Origin: Steinernema hermaphroditum
Lineage: Eukaryota > Nematoda > Chromadorea > Rhabditida > Steinernematidae
Assembly: GCA_030435675.1 (NCBI GenBank)
Contig: CM059621.1
Span: 10,974,001-11,038,000 of the forward strand
Reading direction: 5' to 3'
Length of the DNA: 64,000 nucleotides
The position numbers were made by a program, and so were the translations under genes. Below, piece by piece: positions 45,101 to 57,154 of this stretch (position 1 is its first letter; each line of letters opens with the position of its first letter). The notes under the pieces were generated by a model. It saw nothing but the letters and a program-made list of their open reading frames with translations, did not search any database and was not told where the DNA came from.

Positions 45101-48100
45101 CAAGAAAAGATGGGTGTTTATACGTGAGACATTCCTCTCTTGCGACTAGGATCAAGAAAAGATAGGTGTTTATACGTGAGACATTCCTCTCTTGCGACTA
45201 CGATCAAGAAAAAATAGACGCTTATACGTGACACATTCCTCTCTTGAGACTAGGATCAAGAAAAGATGGGTGTTTATACGTGAGACATTCCTCTCTTGAG
45301 ACTAGGATCAAGAAAAGATGGGTGTTTATATGTGAGACATTCCTCTCTTGCGACTACGATCAAGAAAAAATAGGCGCTTATACGTGAGACATTCCTCTCT
45401 TGCGACTACGATCAAGAAAAAATAGACGCTTATACGTGAGACATTCCTCTCTTGAGACTAGGATCAAGAAAAGATGGGTGTTTATACGTGAGACATTCCT
45501 CTCTTGCGACTAGGATCAAGAAAAAATAGGCGCTTATACGTGAGACATTCCTCTCTTGCGACTAGGATCAAGAAAAAATAGACGCTTATACGTGAGACAT
45601 TCCTCTCTTGCGACTAGGATCAAGAAAAAATAGGCGCTTATACGTGAGACATTCCTCTCTTGCGACTAGGATCAAGAAAAGATGGGTGTTTATACGTGAG
45701 ACATTCCTCTCTTGCGACTAGGATCAAGAAAAAATAGGCGCTTATACGTGAGACATTCCTCTCTAGCGACTAGGATCAAGAAAAAATAGACGCTTATACG
45801 AGAGACATTCCTCTCTTGCGACTAGGATCAAGAAAAAATAGGCGCTTATACGTGAGACATTCCTCTCTTGCGACTAGGATCAAGAAAAAATAGACGCTTA
45901 TACGTGAGACATTCCTCTCTTGCGACTAGGATCAAGAAAAAATAGGCGCTTATACGTGAGACATTCCTCTCTTGCGACTAGGATCAAGAAAAGATGGGTG
46001 TTTATACGTGAGACATTCCTCTCTTGCGACTAGGATCAAGAAAAAATAGGCGCTTATACGTGAGACATTCCTCTCTTGCGACTACGATCAAGAAAAAATA
46101 GACGCTTATACGTGAGACATTCCTCTCTTGAGACTAGGATCAAGAAAAGATGGGTGTTTATACGTGAGACATTCCTCTCTTGCGACTAGGATCAAGAAAA
46201 AATAGGCGCTTATACGTGAGACATTCCTCTCTTGCGACTAGGATCAAGAAAAAATAGACGCTTATACGTGAGACATTCCTCTCTTGCGACTAGGATCAAG
46301 AAAAAATAGGCGCTTATACGTGAGACATTCCTCTCTTGCGACTAGGATCAAGAAAAGATGGGTGTTTATACGTGAGACATTCCTCTCTTGCGACTAGGAT
46401 CAAGAAAAAATAGGCGCTTATACGTGAGACATTCCTCTCTAGCGACTAGGATCAAGAAAAAATAGACGCTTATACGAGAGACATTCCTCTCTTGCGACTA
46501 GGATCAAGAAAAAATAGGCGCTTATACGTGAGACATTCCTCTCTTGCGACTAGGATCAAGAAAAAATAGACGCTTATACGTGAGACATTCCTCTCTTGCG
46601 ACTAGGATCAAGAAAAAATAGGCGCTTATACGTGAGACATTCCTCTCTTGCGACTAGGATCAAGAAAAGATGGGTGTTTATACGTGAGACATTCCTCTCT
46701 TGCGACTAGGATCAAGAAAAAATAGGCGCTTATACGTGAGACATTCCTCTCTTGCGACTAGGATCAAGAAAAAATAGGCGCTTATACGTGAGACATTCCT
46801 CTCTTGCGACTAGGATCAAGAAAAAATAGGCGCTTATACGTGAGACATTCCTCTCTTGCGACTAGGATCAAGAAAAAATAGACGCTTATACGTGAGACAT
46901 TCCTCTCTTGCGACTAGGATCAAGAAAAAATAGGCGCTTATACGTGAGACATTCCTCTCTTGCGACTAGGATCAAGAAAAGATGGGTGTTTATACGTGAG
47001 ACATTCCTCTCTTGAGACTAGGATCAAGAAAAGATGGGTGTTTATACGTGAGACATTCATTTCTTGCGACTAGGATCAAGAAAAAATAGACGCTTATACG
47101 TGAGACATTCCTCTCTTGAGACTAGGATCAAGAAAAGATGGGTGTTTATACGTGAGACATTCCTCTCTTGCGACTAGGATCAAGAAAAAATAGACGCTTA
47201 TACGTGAGACATTCCTCTCTTGCGACTAGGATCAAGAAAAAATAGGCGCTTATACGTGAGACATTCCTCTCTTGCGACTAGGATCAAGAAAAGATGGGTG
47301 TTTATACGTGAGACATTCCTCTCTTGCGACTAGGATCAAGAAAAGATGGGCATTTATACGTGAGACATTCCTCTCTTGCGACTACTATCAAGAAAAAATA
47401 GGCGCTTATACGTGAGACATTCCTCTCTTGAGACTAGGATCAAGAAAAGATGGGTGTTTATACGTGAGACATTCATTTCTTGAGACTAGGATCAAGAAAA
47501 AATGGGTGTTTATACGTGAGACATTCCTCTCTTGCGACTACGATCAAGAAAAAATAGACGCTTATACGTGAGACATTCCTCTCTTGAGACTAGGATCAAG
47601 AAAAGATGGGTGTTTATACGTGAGACATTCCTCTCTTGCGACTACGATCAAGAAAAAATAGACGCTTATACGTGAGACATTCCTCTCTTGAGACTAGGAT
47701 CAAGAAAAGATGGGTGTTTATACGTGAGACATTCCTCTCTTGCGACTACGATCAAGAAAAAATAGACGCTTATACGTGAGACATTCCTCTCTTGCGACTA
47801 CGATCAAGAAAAAATAGACGCTTATACGTGAGACATTCCTCTCTTGAGACTAGGATCAAGAAAAGATGGGTGTTTATACGTGAGACATTCCTCTCTTGCG
47901 ACTACGATCAAGAAAAAATAGACGCTTATACGTGAGACATTCCTCTCTTGCGACTACGATCAAGAAAAAATAGACGCTTATACGTGAGACATTCCTCTCT
48001 TGAGACTAGGATCAAGAAAATATGGGTGTTTATACGTGAGACATTCATTTCTTGCGACTAGGATCAAGAAAAAATAGACGCTTATACGTGAGACATTCCT

Positions 48101-49786
48101 CTCTTGAGACTAGGATCAAGAAAAGATGGGTGTTTATACGTGAGACATTCCTCTCTTGCGACTACGATCAAGAAAAAATAGACGCTTATACGTGAGACAT
48201 TCCTCTCTTGAGACTAGGATCAAGAAAAGATGGGTGTTTATACGTGAGACATTCCTTTCTTGATACTAGGATCAAGAAAAGATGGGTGTTTATACGTGAG
48301 ACATTCCTCTCTTGCGACTACGATCAAGAAAAAATAGACGCTTATACGTGAGACATTCCTCTCTTGAGACTAGGATCAAGAAAAGATGGGTGTTTATACG
48401 TGAGACATTCCTCTCTTGCGACTACGATCAAGAAAAGATGGGTGTTTATACGTGAGACATTCCTCTCTTGCGACTACGATCAAGAAAAAATAGACGCTTA
48501 TACGTGAGACATTCCTCTCTTGAGACTAGGATCAAGAAAAGATAGGTGTTTATACGTGAGACATTCCTCTCTTGCGACTACGATCAAGAAAAAATAGACG
48601 CTTACACGTGAGACATTCCTCTCTTGAGACTAGGATCAAGAAAAGATGGGTGTTTATACGTGAGACATTCCTCTCTTGAGACTAAGATCAAGAAAAGATG
48701 GGTGTTTATACGTGAGACATTCCTCTCTTGCGACTACGATCAAGAAAAAATAGACGCTTATACGTGAGACATTCCTCTCTTGAGACTACGATCAAGAAAA
48801 AATAGACGCTTATACGTGAGACATTCCTCTCTTGCGACTACGATCAAGAAAAAATAGACGCTTATACGTGAGACATTCCTCTCTTGAGACTACGATCAAG
48901 AAAAAATAGACGCTTATACGTGAGACATTCCTCTCTTGAGACTAGGATCAAGAAAAAATAGACGCTTATACGTGAGACATTCCTCCCTTGAGACTAGGAT
49001 CAAGAAAAGATGGGTGTTTATACGTGAGACATTCCTCTCTTGAGACTAGGATCAAGAAAAGATGGGTGTTTATACGTGAGACATTCCTCTCTTGCGACTA
49101 CGATCAAGAAAAAATAGACGCTTATACGTGAGACATTCCTCTCTTGAGACTACGATCAAGAAAAAATAGACGCTTATACGTGAGACATTCCTTTCTTGAT
49201 ACTAGGATCAAGAAAAGATGGGTGTTTATACGTGAGACATTCCTCTCTTGCGACTACGATCAAGAAAAAATAGACGCTTATACCTGAGACATTCCTCTCT
49301 TGAGACTAGGATCAAGAAAAAATAGACGCTTATACGTGAGACATTCCTCTCTTGCGACTACGATCAAGAAAAAATAGACGCTTATACGTGAGACATTCCT
49401 CTCTTGAGACTACGATCAAGAAAAAATAGACGCTTATACGTGAGACATTCCTCTCTTGAGACTAGGATCAAGAAAAGATGGGTGTTTATACGTGAGACAT
49501 TCCTCTCTTGCGACTACGATCAAGAAAAAATAGACGCTTATACGTGAGACATTCCTCTCTTGAGACTAGGATCAAGAAAAGATGGGTGTTTATACGTGAG
49601 ACATTCCTTTCTTGATACTAGGATCAAGAAAAGATGGGTGTTTATACGTGAGACATTCCTCTCTTGCGACTACGATCAAGAAAAAATAGACGCTTATACC
49701 TGAGACATTCCTCTCTTGAGACTAGGATCAAGAAAAGATGGGTGTTTATACGTGAGACATTCCTCTCTTGCGACTACGACTTTCAC

Positions 49787-50306
49787 GACTTTACTTCATG
49801 AATCAAAGGCGTTACGCCTTGCATGACACCAATTAATAGACAACAGAGGATATCACTTGTAGACGGCTTCATTCCTGGCGCGGCGTTGATGTCGAACCGG
49901 TGGTAGACGGCGCGCTTCACGGGGCATCTGGGAATGGGCGAAACTCCAGAAATGGCGGTCGAACTTCTTCTTCTCGGGGCGTTTGAGGAGGCTTCTGCGT
50001 CAGAGGGGGCTTCTGAGCTCGCATCTGCTACGGAGAGATGAGTCCGTGGTTCGGGGGTTGCGTCTTCCTCAGTGTTGGTGTCCTCAGAGCGTCAGCGACC
50101 TTCGGGATGACATCTCACGCAGCGTCGGGCGTCGGATTTCTGGCGTCGGACATCTTGTTGTCAGCGGTGGTGGGACTACGTCTTCCGGGTGTCCCAATTC
50201 CCTCTGGAAGCCGGAACACTCACAACTGCCACAGGGTTTGCTGTCTGACCAGCCCGACGCTCAGAGAGCGACCGGAGGGACCGACCGCTCGCCACCGCGA
50301 CACGAG
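49787..50306. repeat. Unique island 1 inside the satellite array
   Basis: About 520 bases of GC-richer sequence between satellite units that stop at GCGACTACGA and resume at GACTACGATC. Near its left end is a hairpin, AAGGCGTTACGCCTT. It is clearly related to island 2: both share the left hairpin region, a GGGCATCTGGGnnnGGGCGAAAC-like segment, a GGACTACGnCTnCCnGGTGT-like segment and a CTCAGAGAGnGACCGG-like right end. No protein similarity is evident; a plus frame from 49983 lacks a domain. Confidence 0.8.
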
Positions 50307-52810
50307 TGAGACTACGATCAAGAAAAAATAGACGCTTATACGTGAGACATTCCTCTCTTGCGACTACGATCAAGAAAAAATAGACGCTTATACGTGAGAC
50401 ATTCCTCTCTTGAGACTAGGATCAAGAAAATATGGGTGTTTATACGTGAGACATTCATTTCTTGCGACTAGGATCAAGAAAAAATAGACGCTTATACGTG
50501 AGACATTCCTCTCTTGAGACTAGGATCAAGAAAAGATGGGTGTTTATACGTGAGACATTCCTCTCTTGCGACTACGATCAAGAAAAAATAGACGCTTATA
50601 CGTGAGACATTCCTCTCTTGAGACTAGGATCAAGAAAAGATGGGTGTTTATACGTGAGACATTCCTTTCTTGATACTAGGATCAAGAAAAGATGGGTGTT
50701 TATACGTGAGACATTCCTCTCTTGCGACTACGATCAAGAAAAAATAGACGCTTATACGTGAGACATTCCTCTCTTGAGACTAGGATCAAGAAAAGATGGG
50801 TGTTTATACGTGAGACATTCCTCTCTTGCGACTACGATCAAGAAAAGATGGGTGTTTATACGTGAGACATTCCTCTCTTGCGACTACGATCAAGAAAAAA
50901 TAGACGCTTATACGTGAGACATTCCTCTCTTGAGACTAGGATCAAGAAAAGATAGGTGTTTATACGTGAGACATTCCTCTCTTGCGACTACGATCAAGAA
51001 AAAATAGGCGCTTATACGTGAGACATTCCTCTCTTGCGACTAGGATCAAGAAAAAATAGACGCTTATACGAGAGACATTCCTCTCTTGAGACTAGGATCA
51101 AGAAAAGATGGGTGTTTATACGTGAGACATTCCTCTCTTGAGACTAAGATCAAGAAAAGATGGGTGTTTATACGTGAGACATTCCTCTCTTGCGACTACG
51201 ATCAAGAAAAAATAGACGCTTATACGTGAGACATTCCTCTCTTGAGACTACGATCAAGAAAAAATACACGCTTATACGTGAGACATTCCTCTCTTGAGAC
51301 TAGGATCAAGAAAAGATGGGTGTTTATACGTGAGACATTCCTTTCTTGATACTAGGATCAAGAAAAGATGGGTGTTTATACGTGAGACATTCCTCTCTTG
51401 CGACTACGATCAAGAAAAAATAGACGCTTATACGTGAGACATTCCTCTCTTGAGACTAGGATCAAGAAAAGATGGGTGTTTATACGTGAGACATTCCTCT
51501 CTTGCGACTACGATCAAGAAAAGATGGGTGTTTATACGTGAGACATTCCTCTCTTGCGACTACGATCAAGAAAAAATAGACGCTTATACGTGAGACATTC
51601 CTCTCTTGAGACTAGGATCAAGAAAAGATAGGTGTTTATACGTGAGACATTCCTCTCTTGCGACTACGATCAAGAAAAAATAGACGCTTACACGTGAGAC
51701 ATTCCTCTCTTGAGACTAGGATCAAGAAAAGATGGGTGTTTATACGTGAGACATTCCTCTCTTGAGACTAGGATCAAGAAAAGATGGGTGTTTATACGTG
51801 AGACATTCCTCTCTTGCGACTACGATCAAGAAAAAATAGACGCTTATACGTGAGACATTCCTCTCTTGAGACTAGGATCAAGAAAAGATGGGTGTTTATA
51901 CGTGAGACATTCCTTTCTTGATACTAGGATCAAGAAAAGATGGGTGTTTATACGTGAGACATTCCTCTCTTGCGACTACGATCAAGAAAAAATAGACGCT
52001 TATACGTGAGACATTCCTCTTTTGAGACTAGGATCAAGAAAAGATGGGTGTTTATACGTGAGACATTCCTCTCTTGCGACTACGATCAAGAAAAAATAGA
52101 CGCTTATACGTGAGACATTCCTCTCTTGCGACTACGATCAAGAAAAAATAGACGCTTATACGTGAGACATTCCTCTCTTGAGACTAGGATCAAGAAAAGA
52201 TGGGTGTTTATACGTGAGACATTCCTCTCTTGAGACTAGGATCAAGAAAAGATGGGTGTTTATACGTGAGACATTCCTCTCTTGCGACTACGATCAAGAA
52301 AAAATAGACGCTTATACGTGAGACATTCCTCTCTTGAGACTAGGATCAAGAAAAGATGGGTGTTTATATGTGAGACATTCCTCTCTTGCGACTACGATCA
52401 AGAAAAAATAGGCGCTTATACGTGAGACATTCCTCTCTTGAGACTAGGATCAAGAAAAGATGGGTGTTTATACGTGAGACATTCCTCTCTTGCGACTAGG
52501 ATCAAGAAAAAATAGGCGTTTATACGTGAGACATTCCTCTCTTGCGACTAGGATCAAGAAAAAATAGACGCTTATACGTGAGACATTCCTCTCTTGCGAC
52601 TAGGATCAAGAAAAAATAGGCGCTTATACGTGAGACATTCCTCTCTTGCGACTAGGATCAAGAAAAGATGGGTGTTTATACGTGAGACATTCCTCTCTTG
52701 AGACTAGGATCAAGAAAAAATGGGTGTTTATACGTGAGACATTCATTTCTTGAGACTAGGATCAAGAAAAGATGGGTGTTTATACGTGAGACATTCCTCT
52801 CTTGCGACTA

Positions 52811-53436
52811 CGAGTTTACGAGTTACGAGTTTATTTCTCGTATCTAAGGCTTACGCCTTGCGAGACGTCATATATATGCACAAAAACCACATTGTCACTC
52901 CGTAGTCGTCGGTCTTCTGGCTTCGGCGCAGGGCACAGCATCAGAGTAGAAGGCGACGATCCCATCAGTGTGCGCGGGCATCAGAGAGGCGAAGAGTTGA
53001 CCCCGGAGACAGTGGAACACAGCAAGCCCATCTTCAGCTCGGGTGGCAGCGCGGACGTCGGAGTTGAGAAGCTTCTTCGGCTGCTTCCGCGGGCAGCACG
53101 GGCGAAGAAAGGCATCTGGGCGAAACGCGTCGGTGGAGCACAACGGGCAAACCGGGAACCATCAAGGCAGCTGGCGGCACAGACTTCGGAGTTGTAACGC
53201 TTCTTCGGCTTCTCTGGCGGCGCGGGTGGAGTCGGGCGGCAGTGACGGGCTTCTTGGCAAGACGTTGGAACTACGGCTCCCTGGTGTTCCAGGCCTTCTG
53301 GGAGCCGGGGCGATCACTATGCAACCAACAATGACGGCCGAGAACGACCGCTCACTCAACTCAGTCGGCCCCAGACAGCCTCAGAGAGAGCGAGTGGACG
53401 ACCCGACCGATCACTGGGAAAACAAATGAAAGACTC
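52811..53436. repeat. Unique island 2 inside the satellite array
   Basis: About 626 bases related to island 1 but diverged and longer. It starts with duplicated GTTTACGAG/TTACGAGTTT, then an AAGGCTTACGCCTT hairpin matching that of island 1, and ends in CAGAGAGAGCGAGTGG before satellite units resume. It contains an internal imperfect repeat around GACnTCGGAGTTGnnAnGCTTCTTCGGC (about 53055 and 53185). No coding potential is recognised. Confidence 0.8.
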
Positions 53437-54150
53437 CTTGCGACTACGATCAAGAAAAAATAGACGCTTATACGTGAGACATTCCTCTCTTGAGACTAGG
53501 ATCAAGAAAAGATGGGTGTTTATACGTGAGACATTCCTCTCTTGCGACTACGATCAAGAAAAAATAGACGCTTATACGTGAGACATTCCTCTCTTGAGAC
53601 TACGATCAAGAAAAAATAGACGCTTATACGTGAGACATTCCTCTCTTGAGACTAGGATCAAGAAAAGATGGGTGTTTATACGTGAGACATTCATTTCTTG
53701 CGACTAGGATCAAGAAAAGATGGGTGTTTATACGTGAGACATTCCTCTCTTGCGACTACGATAAAGAAAAAATAGACGCTTATACGTGAGACATTCCTCT
53801 CTTGAGACTAGGATCAAGAAAATATGGGTGTTTATACGTGAGACATTCATTTCTTGCGACTAGGATCAAGAAAAAATAGACGCTTATCCGTGAGACATTC
53901 CTCTCTTGAGACTAGGATCAAGAAAATATGGGTGTTTATACGTGAGACATTCATTTCTTGCGACTAGGATCAAGAAAAGATGGGTGTTTATACGTGAGAC
54001 ATTCCTCTCTTGCGACTACGATCAAGAAAAAATAGACGCTTATACGTGAGACATTCCTCTCTTGAGACTAGGATCAAGAAAAGATGGGTGTTTATACGTG
54101 AGACATTCCTCTCTTGCGACTAGGATCAAGAAAAAATAGGCGCTTATACG

Positions 54151-55040
54151 TTCCTGGTCGAGCTTTTTTGTTGCTTCGAAGCCCGCGCACACTGATAGGA
54201 CAGCCGCATTCAACTCCGATGTTGTGCCCTCCGCCGAAGAAAAAAGAGGAGCAGCGACAACGGTGATATACGGTTCTTCATTGTGCATTTTGAGATTTCT
54301 TGCATGGTGCATGCCATTGAGTCAAGAGTAAATGTAAATGTACGTGAGACATTCATTTCTTGCGACTACGATCAAGAAAAAATAGACGCTTATACGTGAG
54401 ACATTCCTCTCTTGAGACTAGGATCAAGAAAAGATGGGTGTTTATACGTGAGACATTCCTCTCTTGCGACTAGGATCAAGAAAAAATAGGCGCTTATACG
54501 TTCCTGGTCGAGCTTTTTTGTTGCTTCGAAGCCCGCGCACACTGATAGGACAGCCGCATTCAACTCCGATGTTGTGCCCTCCGCCGAAGAAAAAAGAGAA
54601 GCAGCGACAACGGTGATATACGGTTCTTCATTGTGCATTTTGAGATTTCTTGCATGGTGCATGCCATTGAGTCAAGAGTAAATGTAAATGTACGTGAGAC
54701 ATTCATTTCTTGCGACTACGATCAAGAAAAAATAGACGCTTATACGTGAGACATTCCTCTCTTGAGACTAGGATCAAGAAAAGATGGGTGTTTATACGTG
54801 AGACATTCCTCTCTTGAGACTAGGATCAAGAAAAAATAGGCGCTTATACGTTCCTGGTCGAGCTTTTTTGTTGCTTCGAAGCCCGCGCACACTGATAGGA
54901 CAGCCGCATTCAACTCCGATGTTGTGCCCTCCGCCGAAGAAAAAAGAGAAGCAGCGACAACGGTGATATACGGTTCTTCATTGTGCATTTTAAGATTTCT
55001 TGCATGGTGCATGCCATTGAGTCAAGAGTAAATGTAAATG
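54151..55040. repeat. 350 bp higher-order repeat: 190 bp insert plus three satellite units, in three copies
   Basis: A 190 bp non-satellite segment beginning TTCCTGGTCGAGCTTTTTTG and ending before TACGTGAGACATTCATTTC recurs at 54151, 54501 and 54851, exactly 350 bases apart, each separated by 160 bases (three 52 bp units plus 4). The copies differ by only one or a few bases. Each encodes a 90-codon minus-strand frame that runs from the insert into satellite sequence (54040-54312 and equivalents). Amplification of one insertion together with flanking satellite by unequal exchange is the simplest reading. Confidence 0.95.
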
Positions 55041-57154
55041 TACGTGAGACATTCATTTCTTGCGACTAGGATCAAGAAAAAATAGACGCTTATACGTGAG
55101 ACATTCCTCTCTTGAGACTAGGATCAAGAAAAGATGGGTGTTTATACGTGAGACATTCCTCTCTTGAGACTAGGATCAAGAAAATATGGGTGTTTATACG
55201 GGAGACATTCCTCTCTTGAGACTAGGATCAAGAAAATATGGGTGTTTATACGTGAGACATTCCTCTCTTGAGACTAGGATCAAGAAAATATGGGTGTTTA
55301 TACGTGAGACATTCCTCTCTTGCGACTACGATCAAGAAAAAATAGACGCTTATACGTGAGACATTCCTCTCTTGAGACTAGGATCAAGAAAAGATGGGTG
55401 TTTATACGTGAGACATTCATTTCTTGCGACTAGGATCAAGAAAAGATGGGTGTTTATACGTGAGACATTCCTCTCTTGCGACTAGGATCAAGAAAAGATG
55501 GGTGTTTATACGTGAGACATTCCTCTCTTGCGACTACGATCAAGAAAAAATAGACGCTTATACGTGAGACATTCCTCTCTTGAGACTAGGATCAAGAAAA
55601 GATGGGTGTTTATACGTGAGACATTCCTCTCTTGAGACTAGGATCAAGAAAAGATGGGTGTTTATACGTGAGACATTCCTCTCTTGAGACTAGGATCAAG
55701 AAAATATGGGTGTGTATACGTGAGACATTCCTCTCTTGAGACTAGGATCAAGAAAATATGGGTGTTTATACGTGAGACATTCCTCTCTTGCGACTACGAT
55801 CAAGAAAAAATAGACGCTTATACGTGAGACATTCCTCTCTTGAGACTAGGATCAAGAAAAGATGGGTGTTTATACGTGAGACATTCATTTCTTGCGACTA
55901 GGATCAAGAAAAGATGGGTGTTTATACGTGAGACATTCCTCTCTTGCGACTAGGATCAAGAAAAGATGGGTGTTTATACGTGAGACATTCCTCTCTTGCG
56001 ACTACGATCAAGAAAAAATAGACGCTTATACGTGAGACATTCCTCTCTTGAGACTAGGATCAAGAAAAGATGGGTGTTTATACGTGAGACATTCATTTCT
56101 TGCGACTACGATCAAGAAAAAATAGACGCTTATACGTGAGACATTCCTCTCTTGAGACTAGGATCAAGAAAAGATGGGTGTTTATACGTGAGACATTCCT
56201 CTCTTGCGACTACGATCAAGATAAAATAGGCGCTTGTACGTGAGACATTCCTCTCTTGAGACTAGGATCAAGAAAAGATGGGTGTTTATACGTGAGACAT
56301 TCCTCTCTTGAGACTAGGATCAAGAAAAAATGGGTGTTTATACGTGAGACATTCCTCTCTTGCGACTACGATCAAGATAAAATAGGCGCTTATACGTGAG
56401 ACATTCCTCTCTTGAGACTAGGATCAAGAAAAGATGGGTGTTTATACGTGAGACATTCCTCTCTTGAGACTAGGATCAAGAAAAGATGGGTGTTTATACG
56501 TGAGACATTCCTCTCTTGCGACTAGGATCAAGAAAAAATAGGCGCTTATACGTGAGACATTCCTCTCTTGCGACTACGATCAAGAAAAAATAGGCGCTTA
56601 TACGTGAGACATTCCTCTCTTGCGACTACGATCAAGAAAAAATAGGCGCTTATACGTGAGACATTCCTCTCTTGAGACTAGGATCAAGAAAATATGGGTG
56701 TTTATACGTGAGACATTCCTCTCTTGAGACTAGGATCAAGAAAAAATGGGTGTTTATACGTGAGACATTCCTCTCTTGCGACTACGATCAAGATAAAATA
56801 GGCGCTTGTACGTGAGACATTCCTCTCTTGAGACTAGGATCAAGAAAATATGGGTGTTTATACATGAGACATTCATTTCTTGCGACTAGGATCAAGAAAA
56901 TATGGGTGTTTATACGTGAGACATTCCTCTCTTGCGACTACGATCAAGAAAAAATAGACGCTTATACGTGAGACATTCCTCTCTTGAGACTAGGATCAAG
57001 AAAAGATGGGTGTTTATACGTGAGACATTCATTTCTTGCGACTAGGATCAAGAAAAGATGGGTGATTATGCTACTGATTGAGCTTATGGTATCTAGTTAC
57101 TATTTCAATTCAGGAAAATTAAAATTTTTCATTTTTTTTCGCGACATGTACACA

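Larger units (their letters stand above)
44028..57068 (+). repeat. 52 bp satellite array (about 218 units) with three kinds of non-satellite insertion
   Basis: About 13 kb of head-to-tail 52 bp units. Each unit begins TACGTGAGACATTCCTCTCT, then has a CTTG...CAAG core and an A-tract, ending CTTA or TTTA. Two main unit types differ at linked positions: type A has TTGCGACTACGATC and AATAGACGC; type B has TTGAGACTAGGATC and GATGGGTGT. Most of the array alternates A and B, a 104 bp dimer; from about 45.5 to 47.3 kb a third, recombinant type (TTGCGACTAGG with AATAGGCGC) dominates. Units at the left edge are degenerate, and the right edge ends abruptly near 57068. Subtracting the insertions leaves about 11.3 kb, near 218 units. 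No unit has a long open frame. It is probably heterochromatic or a long minisatellite. Confidence 0.98.

Noticed and set aside
44028..57068. CRISPR array or direct-repeat/spacer structure
   Set aside because: The 52 bp units are contiguous with no unique spacers, and the setting is a nematode chromosome; it is a satellite.
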